Source of the DNA: Rhabditophanes sp. KR3021
Taxonomy: Eukaryota; Nematoda; Chromadorea; Rhabditida; Alloionematidae
Assembly: GCA_963281155.1 (NCBI GenBank)
Contig: CAUJLY010000002.1
Location: 2,170,001-2,234,000 of the forward strand
Length of the DNA stretch: 64,000 nt
Direction of reading: 5' to 3'
Under the pieces are notes generated by a model. That model searched no databases. It was given only the letters and a program-made list of their open reading frames with translations, and was not told the DNA's origin. Both the position numbers and the translations under genes were made by a program. Position 1 is the stretch's first letter. Every line of letters starts with the position of its first letter. Below, piece by piece: positions 35,700-48,841 of the stretch.

Positions 35700-36002
35700 T
35701 CAACATATTTCTACAAAACCCGGTGCCATCATTGATCCACTAGATTCATATACCCTGGCAACTTCTGCTTCATCAGCGACCTTCACACACTTAGATTGAG
35801 CTTTCAGCTCTTGATTGAAGTTGTATTGCTTGACTTTTCTAAGAATGTATCTTGCGATAGAATTAACGGTAATTAGGAGAAAAAATATTAGCAGGATAAT
35901 GGCAGTTCCTATTCCTATATTAGGGTCATAAGTGTCGGGATTTATGATGGTAAAATCTCGTTTCTCAAGATTCTGACAATTAGGAAAACACTGCTTAGGC
36001 AT
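35700..36002 (-). CDS. small single-pass membrane protein, unrecognised
   Basis: A 100-codon frame starting MPKQCFPNCQ. One strong membrane segment lies at about residues 29-50 (IGIGTAIILLIFFLLITVNS), followed by a basic stretch (RYILRKVKQ), so the tail should be cytosolic. The N-terminal part has two cysteines, the tail one near the middle and one at the end. I do not recognise the family. It converges on ELMOD3 with a 179-nt gap. AT composition can create hydrophobic ORFs, but the balanced tail and clear topology favour a real gene. Confidence 0.55.
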   Translation of the reverse strand: MPKQCFPNCQNLEKRDFTIINPDTYDPNIGIGTAIILLIFFLLITVNSIARYILRKVKQYNFNQELKAQSKCVKVADEAEVARVYESSGSMMAPGFVEIC

Positions 36003-36935
36003 TTGATCATAATAGGTTTATCTGAAAGAACAGAACAATGTTAGCTTTATTCGAAAAAGAGCAATAAGATCGTATATGGTAGGCATGAATGAAAATTGAA
36101 GTACATCAACTGCACCACCCGACATTCCCAATTTTCGGGCGAAGGCAAAAGTTCACACGCCTGGCATACAACTAATTCCAAGGCAAATAAAGAAAGAAAG
36201 TTGTTTGCTTAGGGAAAGCTTCAGCTCCACGGATGAAACAAACTTTGTATTATATTTTTGATATATTAAAAAGAACTATTTGTCCCAACTACTAAATTGT
36301 CCCCTTCCTTAGTTGTTGTTGCCATAACCTTAAGCGAATAGACAAAGCAAGTATAATTTAATTTATTGATAAGACATTCTTTTTTGTGAAAGTTCTTTTT
36401 GTCAAGAATAATAATAAAACATCCTTCACACATCTTTTTACTTTTACACCTTCAATGACTAATCGTCACCTATGGCTATAAGTGTTTGTGGATGTGAACA
36501 TATAAAGATAAGGCTTGAAACAACATACAATCTCAGCATGACTGTAAAAGAAGATGATATTTGAATGAAAAGCATACATAACAAACGAATAAATACCCTA
36601 ATGGGCTCTTAATTGGATTGTGTTAACCAAAATTTGATAAAAAATCATATCAAGCCTGATAATGAATATATTTATTTTATTGGTTTGACATTAAATTTGT
36701 GGAAAGGGTGGAATGTGTAAGTGGATAAAAATAGTTATGTATTCATTTCTTAAAATATATACCTTTTCAACTGATGGTTGAATATGGTGGTGTGTGCATA
36801 AAGTTTTGAGGATACCTAAATGTACATTTTCGATTAATTACGACTTAATATTTATTTATTATTTTATTGAGTGGATATAAATGTTTTTTAGTTAATTTTA
36901 ATGGTATTTGTCTATTTAGTTTAGAAAAAGAAGAG
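36003..36935. other. divergent intergenic region
   Basis: AT-rich sequence between the small membrane protein and CHP1; no supported gene. Confidence 0.5.
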
Positions 36936-38431
36936 ATGGGTTCAGGCAGTTCTCACCAACTTTCTTCGGATGAATTATCTTCCTTAGAAGGTGAAAGTGG
37001 TCGTAAGTAAACTAATAAAATTATTCTCTTTTAAAGCATTTACTTCATCATAATTAAATGATGTAGTATAAAGTAAAAGATGTATTTTATCAACATTTGC
37101 CCCCTCCTTAACAATAATCCAATTTAAAATATTTTCTAGTCTCTAAACAATCAATCCAGCTTCTTCACAACCGTTTCCTGTCATTAGCAAGACTCAGAAA
37201 CCGTGACACAAATGAACTTTTTATTGTGAAAGAAAACTTCAACGAAGTGAAAAATTTAAAATTTAATCCATTAGGACAGCGTATTGTTGAAGCTTTCTTT
37301 GCCGATGCTGAGTAAGTTTTGGGTGTTATGAAAATGTATTTTTTAGGCATTATAAGTTTTTATTTTGGAAAGATTTATTTAGTTAGGGTGTGGGTGTAAT
37401 AAAATTTGTTTTAATTACATTTGGGGCTTGGAAGTTTTGGGTTATTGAACTTTTAACAAACACAATACAATAAAGACGACTGTAATTGGTTGTCGTTTAA
37501 GAATATTCACAGCTAAAGTACGTCATTGCAATCGTAGCATATTCAAGAAGTCACTTCATGACATCATTTAGTATTTTAGTATGATTTTTTGATGATAACA
37601 AAAAATAACTTTTTAAGCTTGCTCTTCAAAGTACGAAGTTGCCTTTTATTCATGTATTCTTTGTGTTTACCGGTGTGCATTAAGAATTATTATTATCAAA
37701 GAAGCATTAAATGGGGGGTCTCTAACGAAAAATAAACATTATGAAAGTCAAATAACGAATGAGATTAACAAACTTAAATAATGACTAAGATTATAAAAGT
37801 TATGTAATGAAATAAAATAAGATTATAAAATTAAACATAAATAATGTGTGGGATGTTTTCATCTGTGGATGAATGAATATAAAGTATGTGAATACACATA
37901 ATAGATATCAAACTTATGAGCAACTTAATTGGGTATTCAAGAGCATTATCATGGCATGGTGTTGTTGATTAAGATAAAGACCGTGCAATTTTAAAATATG
38001 TTTTTTCCAGTGCTAAGGAAAGGTTATATTTCCGAGACTTTGTCAAGGTCCTCGCTCATTTCCGCCCTATCAACAAGAATAAACCTCATCCATGGAATTC
38101 ACGGGAATCTAAATTAAGATGTAAGTTGTTGTTTTAAAAAAAGACTTGTGTATGGGTAATTCTGATTATTAACGTCGTCAAATGTTTTGCAGTTGCCTTT
38201 ACAATGTATGATTTGGATAAGAGTGGAACCATTGCAGTGGAGGAATTTTCAGACATTCTCAAACTCATCATTGGAGCAAATGTCAGCCCAGAACAAGTGG
38301 AAAGCATCGCTGCTCAGACTATGCATGAGGCGGATCGGGATGGAGATGGAAGCATTACATTCGAAGAATTTTGCCATGCTATGGAGAAAACAGACATCGA
38401 ACAAAAGATGAGTTTTAGATTCTTGACGTAA
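36936..38431 (+). CDS. CHP1: calcineurin B homologous protein
   Basis: EF-hand protein that is an obligate partner of plasma-membrane Na+/H+ exchangers and resembles calcineurin B. Exons 36936-37002, 37140-37311, 38011-38120 and 38193-38431 join in frame to 195 residues, the same length as human CHP1. MGSGSS is an N-myristoylation site. Conserved segments include FNPLGQRIVEAFF, FRDFVKVLAHFRPI, MYDLDKSGTIAVEEF (EF3), HEADRDGDGSITFEEF (EF4, canonical ligands) and the C-terminus IEQKMSFRFLT. The first two EF-hands are degenerate as expected. An acceptor-like TTTAG lies just upstream of the start. Confidence 0.95.
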
Positions 38432-40463
38432 TTTAGTATTCACATAACATGGATAAATACATATAAGTATCTTTTTGTAATAAGTAGTAAAGTAAAACAT
38501 GAACTTGGCGGAAGTTATGGCAGTAATAACACTGAATAATGTATCAAAACTTTTTTATTCTTATAAAATATACTTTTTCCCATAATAAAAGGTGTAGTAT
38601 AATGTACATTATAAATAGAATCGAAACGAATGAATATGCAATTTATTTGTAATGTATGACATGATATCAGTTCATGGTTACGGCACAAAAAATAAACAAA
38701 CTTTGCAGGGATATGTAATAAAAGCATATTATCAATACTGATAATCATCGCTTCCAACCGAAAATATCCCAATATAAATGTCTCTAGGCTTTGAATATGT
38801 AATAAATAATTTTTTTACTTGTCATCATTTAATTACTCTTATCGTCCACCCTCACCCGGAGAGTGTAAGCGTTTATAGATAAGCTTGCTCGTAGACATGT
38901 TTTATAAAACAATAATAAACATGTTAATATTATGTTAAGTGATATATTAAAAATGTGAAGAGAGATTAACATCTAACAAAAGTTATGCCATTTAACTTTT
39001 AATAAAGGAAAAAACTAAATTATGGCTTTTATAAGACATTTTCACAAATTACAAAAAATCTTTTTCAGCTTCTTGTATATATTTTTTCTGCTAATTTTAT
39101 ACACATGACTAAGAAGAATTCATTTTGTTCGTTAAGAAGAAGGATATATATGTATTAACAATCTAGATGATTGGGCAGATGCCGTGCTTTTAAAAGTTTG
39201 CACTATCATTAGACATAATAAAAATAAGAATATCCTTTCAACTTGTCCTCTAATACACCTATGACATCCAACAAACAATTAAGAAATCTTTTTGATGTCA
39301 ATCAAAAGCTCGAAGAATACATATACTTATTATTGAAAAAAGTTCATAAACGCCAACAATCAAAACTACATCTTAAACTGGGAAGACACTTAACAAACAA
39401 AAAATCTATTTGAATAAACTTTTTTCCTTACCCCAAATCATTCAACGCTCTAATGGATAAAACCCACAAATGGGTAATAAATTTTTTGTTAAACTAAACT
39501 TGTTGGTTGCAAAGTAGTATATAATATAGTGAATACGTTTTCTATCGAGACCCAAAAAAGGCATCCTGATAATAGTGAAAATTGGTGTATGTGAACCTTA
39601 GTAAAGTCTCTGCAGTTTTGTGGTATATTAAGTTTTATTACCAAAGTATGTTAGTTATACCCTTAGTAAGGGTGTAAAGATATAGAGTATATAATTCTGT
39701 ATATATTCACATAAAACTAAATAGATATAAAATAAATAAACAAATATATACAAATTGTCGAAGGGACGATTAAAAAGTCAATTTGACAAAACAAATCTCG
39801 AACCAACACTTCTTTTTTAAACCTTGTCCTAAGGACATATATTTATTTGATCGAAGTCCATACTTCAAGTCAAAAAGAAGCAAAACATATGAAGAGACGA
39901 GTTAAAGTGTTGGGCTTGTTAATTGTGCCCAATTCATACTTTCTCTTTGTCCACATATTTTTCTTTATTTATTCACTTTACAATCAAAAAGGCAACATCT
40001 TTGGATGTAGAACAAACAAAAATTCAACAATCCCATCAAATTATATTTACCAAAAATTGTCGTTTCTGGTCCAGATAAATTAAATACATAATATTGCAAA
40101 TTTAATTTAAATAATTTTATTGCTAGTTTAATTCCAAATAATGCAATGCTAGTATAATTCAAATAGTTTTATCTCAAATAACTTTACATCAACTAAATTC
40201 ATATCAAACAATTTTGTTTAAAACTAATTTCAAATACAAATTATTTTATTTTTAATCACAAAATTAATTTCAAATATAAAGCAAATAAATCAAAGCTGTA
40301 TGCAGCTTAATTTCTTTTGACCCGGAATATATACATTGAATATGTTATGATTATTCTTTGTTTTTAAATAAAGTGAGCCTTAAAGGTTTTCTTGTAGGTT
40401 TCTTGTTGTTGATGGTTATTGATAATATATTATATACGTATTCTATACCACACCCTCTAATTA
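38432..40463. other. tail-to-tail intergenic region CHP1 / HEXD
   Basis: About 2 kb of AT-rich DNA. A degenerate repeat of TTTCAAATA/AATTTTATT-like units occurs at about 40120-40290. No coding sequence or family copy was supported. Confidence 0.5.
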
Positions 40464-43400
40464 TTAAAGCTCTTTGTAATGAAGGAAAGGACGTTTGGGG
40501 AAATTCTTGGCTTTTAGAATTTTTTGAGCAAATGCAATACCGTCGGTTATTTTTTTGTGGATTCCACCTGCATTGGTGAATAAAAACTCATCGGCAGTTT
40601 CGTTGAAATACATTTTGGAGAGTTCCGTTCGGAGGCGAGATGCCAAGTCCTGAAGTTGCCACAATTCATTATTTAAGGTTTCTTTTAGTTTTTCTACTCT
40701 CATCGGTTGGGTTATTTTGAATTGTGTACTGTATTCAGTCAGCCAACCACCATACTCATGATCTGTTTCAAAGTACTTGTTAATCCGCACCTCAAAACTT
40801 CTAAACTCATTTACTAATTCATAAATTTGAGATCCTGGAAATTCACACCCATATTGAAAGTTTCCATCTTCTATGGGCACCATGCACTTCAATATCTGGT
40901 TGGTCTTTTCATATTCAACTAGACCCCTTCCGGCCATAATTGTTTCCACGGACATTGCTAGTGTAGGCAATGCTACTGGCATAAGTTCAGTCAACATTGC
41001 CATGTGATCATACCTTGACCATGCTGAGAAAAAGAGGCCCTGGAATGAGTCAAACATCGGATAGGCAATCGTCATTTGTTTGGTCCAACTGATGTGATTC
41101 TTCACGTAATGGGCAGCATTTGTATGATAACGACGTGGGCCGTCGGCTCCCTTAATCGCCGAAGCACCCCACACTTTCTTAAAAGGCTTTAATGAAAGCC
41201 ACGTTTGATAAGGCAAATATTGTTCTAAATCCTCCGCATATGACCAAATTATTGGTTCTATCAATTGATCTAGCTTGAATTTGTACAAATACTCAGGCGG
41301 CACTTGCACTAACATGTCGTGCCACGCATGTACTGAAACACCGTATCTGAATTTGACATAATCAGCCGTCCTAGCAATGTGCCAAAGCATAATCTATGTT
41401 GTATGTATTTTATTTAGACAGATGTTATATTGCTTGTTTAAGTGTAAATTTTAACTGAATATATACCAAACATATCTTTTTAGAAGAATATTTTTTGAAT
41501 TTTGAATATTAGTTACTTTCAAATCTATTGTCGTTTGTAATGTATTTATATTGTTATTAAGCTCTAACGTTTACTATTTGTGGACAAGGCTGGTCATTCC
41601 TACGGTGACTGTAGCAAAGGACTAATTATGGTGATGAAACTAATGATCTTCTTCGACAATGATGAGGCATTGTTTATTCCTCTTTTTGATAAAGCTAGAA
41701 ATGAGAAAGCAATCAAGAGACGTGAGAGAAATACCTATTGTGCTCACTGCGATTGGTATTTCCCTAGCCATGACCACTTCGTCAATGCTACTTGCACGGT
41801 CTTGAAAGCTCAAGGAAACTAAAAAATCTAAGTTTGAATGTAAGAAGTGCCATCTCAAGAACTTTTCGAATCTCATTCTGAAGCAAAGAAATGTTCCGAA
41901 GAAGTCCATTGTACACACTGTAAGTTGGTTATCAATGGTTATAGTGGATTAGCTGATCACATCAAATTACGTCAATACGAAAAATTGTGTAAGAATGAAC
42001 TAAAGTACAACACCAATTTCAACGCTTTCACCTCTTTGGACAAAGTTTGGCCAGGTTGGAAAACTGCTTCTCAGGAATACCAAGCTTACGTATATTTTCT
42101 ACTCGACTCAAGAAACGCCGACGACATTTTCTCCCACAGTCAAATTTCCTATGTAGAGGAATCACGAAAGGATGGAAGAATTGATCAACACGATCAAAAG
42201 TGGAATTGTACTCTTAAGAAAGGTGATTTGCTTGATAGAAAGGAGTCAAGAATGGACAAGATCCATCCAGCCAAAACTCTCCTTCTCAATTCTGTCAATG
42301 CATGTGCAATTGCTGGCAGCTTGACCGAAAAGATGTTTAAACTCAAGATGACTAGTGATGACTAATTTTAATATGTGTTTGATTCCCCGTTTAACTAGTT
42401 TTGTTTGAATAAATATTTTGTATGAATTTATACCTGTATTTGGTCGTATCCCTTTTCAGACATTAAACTTATTGTTTCAGGACATAACCCAATTTGATAT
42501 ACTTCATCTGCACCAATATTGAAATACTTCATTCCATACTTTTGATGGACTTTTGCTACCTGATCTATCATCTTTTTGACAACTGCAAAAGCTTCTTCTT
42601 TGCCAATGCAGATAGCTTGTGGATACGGCTGAGCTTCTCTGAGATAAGCATATTTTTCAAGCTTCAATAGCCACTCTAAATGACCAAATGTCTGAACAAG
42701 TGGAATAACTTCCATCTGGTAATCTTTAATAGCAGACTTCAAGATTCCTTCAACCTGTGGCATTGTGTAAGCATAGTCATTAACAGCTCCTTCCAGTCCA
42801 TCAGTATAAGGAAACATATCTTCCCATTCCAACAAAATGCCATTAATTCCAATCCTTTTAAAAAACAAAAACAATTTAGGAAAAACTTCCGGCCTATACG
42901 CACCCCCTTTAAGATCAAGATGAATGTATCTTCTGGATGGAATGAATGTTTTGTATGGAGAGATGTTTGGGTAACTATCATCACCACCATCTGTTTGTTT
43001 ATCATCTACTTGTTTATCGTTGATAACATCAATATTATTATTTGGCAGGTCTCGCAACTCATGAACATTTTTCATTGATTCCTTGAACATTTTAAGAGAC
43101 ATCTCTCTTGATGAAACTTCCCCACTAATTTTATTAATTTTATTGTCGCTAAATTGGCTTTCTTTGTCGAAGAGGGGTTGTTTACGTCCACCAATTAATT
43201 GATTTCTTTCCCTTTCGTCTGCTAGTTTTTGCTGGTGCGACAAGTCGTCTGCCTCAGCTAGCATCCTATCATATTTGGAGACTTTCGCTTTTTGTCTGAA
43301 CACAAACTCCGATCCATCCTTAGGCCCGTCTGCAAAAAAAATTTTCTCTGTTTTGTTGTAGCCTGTGTAAAGTCCTGCCAGTATACCAACCATTGACAGG

Positions 43401-43480
43401 TAAAAAATTAGTGCTAAACACGTGTGATTTCCGAAACTGAGAATACGAATAACTTTTCGTAATTTTGCCATTTTTCTCAT
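40464..43480 (-). CDS. HEXD: hexosaminidase D-like glycoside hydrolase family 20 protein
   Basis: GH20 exo-beta-N-acetylhexosaminidase of the HEXD type. Minus-strand exons 43480-42434 and 41393-40464 join in phase 0 to 658 residues. A hydrophobic segment at about 20-42 (LALIFYLSMVGILAGLY) makes it a type II membrane protein, likely Golgi; a charged stem of about 130 residues follows. The catalytic barrel starts at about 178 (YIHLDLKGGAYRPEVFPKLF) and has the Asp-Glu pair in FNIGADEVYQIG (about D325-E326). The second exon has IARTADYVKFRYGVSVHAWH and SWTKQMTIAYPMFDSFQGLF. The single 1040-nt intron contains an antisense zinc-finger family copy. Confidence 0.88.
41560..42365 (+). mobile_element. 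zinc-finger-bearing copy of the intron-nested family (HEXD intron, antisense)
   Basis: Two + strand open stretches, 41580-41822 and 41847-42365 (172 codons). The first holds YCAHCDWYFPSHDHFVNATC. Between the two, another frame reads FECKKCHLKNFSN. The second has VHCTHCKLVINGYSGLADHI ending in a Cys. So up to three C2HC-like fingers were present. Then follow VWPGWKTASQEYQAYVYFLL, matching [19 protein letters not shown] at 53.9 kb, and KTLLLNSVNACAIAGSL near the end, matching the start of the C-terminal module; it stops there. One of the least decayed copies; at least one frameshift at about 41820. Confidence 0.7.
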
Positions 43481-45978
43481 TTTATGTAGTAAAAATAGGC
43501 AATCAGGTGCAATATGACGGCATGTATTATGTTTTCTATAAAAAATAATAAACTATAAAAATAAACGAAAAATCGTTTTAAAAAGAAAACGTGTTAAGGT
43601 GTGTCAATCTATGTCAAGGACACTTCCTCAAAAAGAGTAAATGCCAACTAACAAAGATTTATTACTAATAAAATAGGCAAATTAGTGTAGTTTAATTTCA
43701 AGTGTAGTTAGTATGGATAATACAAAAATTAGTTATTTGGCAACACACATGTGAGGTGAGGCCTTGCCAAGTTTAGCGGATTAAACGGCATCACAAGCAG
43801 TTCTATTTATGATTAATTATGATGCATTTGTGTTGTGTTTAATCTGTGTAGATATCCATTTTCAGAAAGGCTTTCTTGTCTTTTATTAATAACAAACATT
43901 TATACAACTAAACTAAAACATTTCGTTTAGGAATAAAAGTAGATAGAAGAGGATATTAAATATGCTCAAAGTGCATTCTCATTTTTTATTAAGTGGAAAA
44001 AAATTACTTTTCCTTTTAATTATCACTCTCTTTGTTTTTTCTTAACAATAAGCTAGCTATAGTGTAACAATTTTAGTTTTATTCTGATGTGGTTGAAAAA
44101 TCCTCTAACTGTGAAAAGAGTAATGGCTAGGTAGAAAGTAATAGGACGATATATTTTAACGTTAAACGTGTATAATGGATTAAAATTTAACAAATAAAAA
44201 GTCAGCAAGTATAAAAATGAATAGATATGAAAGTTAATAAATAATTTAATGAAATCCTGTTCATGTTACCAAAAAATGGCCTGTCCTTTAGATGTTCATA
44301 AAAACGAAGGAAGTGCTTTGTGTCAGATGCCACAAAAACTGAACACAAAGAAAAGCTATTAAGTAAATTCTTGCTAAGATCATCTAATTAAGTTGTTCAA
44401 GAAAAATAAATATAGGTTCTTCTTTTGAATTGTTAAAATTAGGAGTATGTGTCACTTTAAAAGTTGTTGGCTTTTATTTTTTATGTGTGTATATACAAAC
44501 TTCTGCTGCATACACACACATCCATATCCCTTCTCTGAGATGCCCACCAAAATTAAACTATTTGGTGGTTAAGTGACAGCTTCAAACCAATCTGCACACA
44601 TATGTAACTATTTGTAAAAGTTTAGCTTAAAACATACTACGTACAAATTTTAACGTCCACTTCCGTGTGGGGCATTCTTTAACTATTACATCAGATGTGT
44701 TTAATTTTGTGTATATAAATAATTTTTTAATGTAAACCAAATAATCTGTGGTGTGCATATGCTTAAAAGATGCTAAGGACTAAGTATTATAAATAAATAT
44801 TTTTAAATAGTGGTACTTTTGCAATAATAAGGGCAGATGTCAATACTTAAGTTACGGGTGTTTCTTTTGATTAATAGCCCACATCTTAGACATATCTTAA
44901 GAGGCAAATACATTATAAAATGATGGTAAGGTGTATGCTCTGGTCAGTTAAAAGATAAGAATTAAATCAAAATAAGATATGTATATATTTTAAACAGCAT
45001 TTACTAGAATTTGTAATACAAATGTATAAATGAATTTCAGTATGGATTAGTTTTGAAAACAACAAGGATGTTCATAAAAGATATCAAAAGATTTATTAAT
45101 TTTTGTAGCTATGCTGAAAAGATGTGCGCAAAAGTTTTTTTGATAGATTACTTTTTTATAGAGTCACTTTAAGGATATAGTTAGAGTGTATTTGTTTGTA
45201 CGATTTAATTGATGTGATTTCTTTTTTTATTGATAGATGTGAATGAGATTGTAGTTCCAATTATAGCCTAGTCTAGGTAAGTAATAAACAAACGTAGTAA
45301 AATAATGTTGTGAGCATAGATTGAGTAGATTTAAGTATATATCCGACCCAAACGTGGCACCAAACCAAAAAAGAAGACCGCAACACACATCTATCTGTAT
45401 ACCTATTAGTAGTCAGTTTATAGAATTGATCAATGAAGCTCAAACAATTGGTATTATTTAAATAACAATAATTTCACGTAGTGTGCATACAACCACCATT
45501 AACGGTCGTACTCATGATAGTAATTGCGCTGATATATGACAAAAATGTAAATACATTAATATTGCCTCACTTTATATACTCAATGTTACAAATGTACTTT
45601 TGCATTCATTGTAACCAAAGGCAACTTTTTGTAGATATGACTAAAATATATAGTTGAAAGCTTAACGATGAATTGATATAGTTGAAAAGGTTTTGCTTGA
45701 TGTATGTTCGAATTATTCAGCAATATGTATTGACAGGTGTGTAATAATGTGATTCAGACTCAAAAATAATGTAATTATGCAGTTGTGTGTATTTTTTAAG
45801 GATATTAGTAGTATATTTGTTAAAACTCTTTTTGATTAGAATATCGCTGTCTGTCTTTTCCACATTATCTAATTATTGTCAAAAAGTAAATAAGAACCGT
45901 TATTAATTAATAAAATACAACATAATAATATGTTTTTTAGTTTCAGAAAGAAAGGAACATTGAAAATTAAGAAAAGAT
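43481..45978. other. divergent intergenic region HEXD / MICU
   Basis: About 2.5 kb of AT-rich DNA without supported genes. An acceptor-like TTTTTAGTTTCAG at about 45938-45950 precedes the MICU start. Confidence 0.5.
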
Positions 45979-48710
45979 ATGATGAAGGCAGTATGTAGGT
46001 GGTTGTTAATCAATCGCAGCGATTTGAGAGTAAAAGACGTACGCAATTTAATGATAAGAGAAAAATGCTGTAAAAATGACAACCACGAAGGTTATAAAGG
46101 TTATAGTTATAAAAGTGGTAGTGAAGATAAAAAAGGTTACTATGCCTTTTATGCAGGAGGATGGTTGGTGTCAGGGGTTGCGGCTGTTGGCCTTCTTAAT
46201 CCCGACTCAACTTCATATTTCCTGGGCCATAAATTAGAAAACGAGGATGATTTAAAGAAAAAGCTACACGTCAGCAAGGATTCTGTTAAATTAACAAAAA
46301 AAGAAATTATGTTCTTGGCTTTTGCATCTTGTGAGTACGATGAAGTTATTTATATGACTCCGGTAAGCAATATATAAAATAAGTGGATTATTTATTAAAT
46401 TAAATTTATTAAACTAAAAGGGTGAACAAAGATGGATAAATAAGTGAATTATGAAGACTTTTTTAGATTAACAGGTTGTTTAACATCTAAGAACTCTTGG
46501 AGGATTAATTGAGCCACCTGATCCTTCTTTTTTGGAAGCATATTTTTGACTAATTCATAAGTTGGCTTTCCAGAGACGCTGTTAATAACATTGTCTCTGC
46601 AATAATCGATCAGGATGTCTGTGATATTTAAGGCATAATCTTCTGAGGCATGTGTCTTTTTCAAGACGATCATTTCTTTGCCAGCAATGAAGACTTTGTG
46701 CATCTCCTTATCATCAAACAAGAAATTCCATCAAGTTATCTTTCTTTTCATCAGCTTTTTCACCACCAATATTAGTATGCTCTAAAAAGAAATAGTTAAT
46801 AAGTTGATAGCTTCTTTAAACATACCATTTTCAACAAACGGCTTACTCTCCCCAAAAGGGATACCTCTGTCAGTTCTAGGAACCAGACAATGTTTTGCAA
46901 CTGAAACAAATGAATAATTAAATAAGGGCTTAACATGATGACTAATGCTAAGTGATACCGAGGCAGTCTCGATTTTTTGGAATTTTCGGGTTTTCATCGT
47001 CTCGTGTCTCGACCTACATTTACCCGAGACGTCTCGGAGTTTTTAAAAAATATATACCAAGTTTCTTTAGAATTAAACATTTAAAAGTGCTTGTATCTCA
47101 TTAAAATTAAAACAATGTTTACAAAAATCAACGACTTAACCGTGAGAGAAAGCTAATTAGTTAACAGTCTATATTCTCCTTTAAACATGTTAAAACGAAT
47201 ATTATTGATAATGCAGGGGATACATGTTAAAATTCAGAAGCCTACATAAGTCAACAGTCTCTTGATTGAAATTATTCTGAAACTATTACCTTCTAAAAAG
47301 AACATTAATAACTAAAACTGTCCACGATCACATCTTTAAGAATTTGCCTTCTTATTCTTCTTCCAATTGTGAAAGATTAAATTCCTTACTCAAAAGGAAA
47401 AAATATAGTGAGATGATTATTTGAGAAAAAGTGATATATTGTTATTTGTAATATAATTTTTGTCTCGCGTCTTGGATACATTTTGAAAATGGGAAAAAAT
47501 TATGCCTTTTAGCTAATATTTTGAATGAGCAAGTTACTAAAAAGCAGTTGGTACTCAGTTACCACATTCAGAAAAAATATTAATCAACTATTACATTAAT
47601 ACAATATTAACATTTTGTATGACTCAGGACGATTTTCTGGATTGCCTGACACGCCAACATCCCCATGAACGTGTGTTTCGACGTGTGTTAGATGAGTCAA
47701 AAGTAATGGAAATGCTGAAAGCGACACCTAACTTCTCTGAAAAGGAAACAAATATGTTTCGTACACTGGGCAGCAACGGTATAATTAGCTATGCGGAATT
47801 TTTGTTCTTGCTGACATTACTCACAAAAACCTTGGCTGGTTTTCGGATTGCCTTTGCTCTTTTTGATGAGGACGATAATGATATAATTGACAAGCGCGAA
47901 TTTTTGCTTGTCCGAAGCCTAGTGACTCCCCTGCGGACAAGATCTCGGAAACAAGAAGAAATGACAGAGTATAACTTTGATCACTGTGCTCTTGATGCGG
48001 AAAATATCAATGACATCATTAATTTAATAGAGGGTTCCGTTGACAAAAAGGACGAGACCAAAATTAGCAAAGAAATTGAATACAAAAAGTCTGATCATCA
48101 AATTAAGGTCCAAGAAACAACCATATCAAAGTATTTGTTCGGGCAAAGGGGAAATCAAATGAGGTCATTTAATGATTTTAAAACGTTCTTTGAACAGCTT
48201 CAAAAAGAATTGACGGAAATTGAGTTTAGTGAGTTTTCCCGTGGCAAGGATTTCATTCTACCGGCTGATTTTGCTAGACTTGTCTTAAGGTACTCCAATT
48301 TACATCCTATAGATGAAAAAGAGTATTTGAATAGAATACACAAAAGAACTAGTCCCGGAGATGCTGGGATTTCCTTAGCTGAATTCCACAAATTTTCGCT
48401 CTTTATTAATAACCTGGATAATTTTATAAAAGCCGTCAGATTGTACACGAATGGCGAGATTCCTGTTTCGGAAGAAGAATTTATTCGAGCTGTTCAAGCT
48501 GCAACCTCACTTCAATTATCATCTAATTTAGTTCATATAATTTTTTCCATTTTTGACGAAAATGGAGACGGATGCTTGACTTATTCAGAATTTATAGCTG
48601 TGATGAATGATCGTTTAAATAGAGGTTTCAAAAAAAGGAGAGGTGGTAGCAAAGGTGTAGGTTGGGGCTATTTCAAAGATTGTGTTATCAATGAAGTTAG
48701 CCGCAATTAA
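45979..48710 (+). CDS. MICU2: mitochondrial calcium uptake protein, MICU2/3-like
   Basis: EF-hand regulator of the mitochondrial calcium uniporter in the intermembrane space. Exons 45979-46362 and 47628-48710 join in phase 0 to 488 residues. The N-terminus is basic (presequence), with a hydrophobic segment near 60-75 (AGGWLVSGVAAVGLL). Conserved blocks: FASCEYDEVIYMTP joined to DDFLDCL, GIISYAEFLFLLTLLTK, first EF-hand FDEDDNDIIDKREF (about 207-220), KYLFGQRG, and the C-terminal EF-hand FDENGDGCLTYSEF. The long form of ISYAEFLFLL and the region after EF1 fit MICU2/3 better than MICU1. The 1265-nt intron contains an antisense family copy, and its end repeats the upstream exon end. Confidence 0.9.
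46445..47000 (-). mobile_element. decayed copy of the intron-nested family (MICU intron, antisense)
   Basis: Minus strand from 46997: an open piece with PFGESKPFVENGMFKEAINL (compare SFGESVPFIGNVQFK at 10.9 kb), a frameshift near 46785, NIGGEKADEKKDNLMEFL, another shift, then the open stretch 46721-46449 with [52 protein letters not shown] and DQVAQLILQEFLD before the stop. This gives the best-preserved C-terminal module. Sequence from 47000 to 47627 is non-coding and may be its 5' region. Confidence 0.8.
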
Positions 48711-48841
48711 AACATCCTTATCATTAAAATTAGCAACTAATCAAGTTTGTAATAATGAAGTTTTTTAATAGATATAAATTTGCCCACATACTTACAACAA
48801 CATATTTTATTACTATGACAACTAATTAATTATAAAATTTC

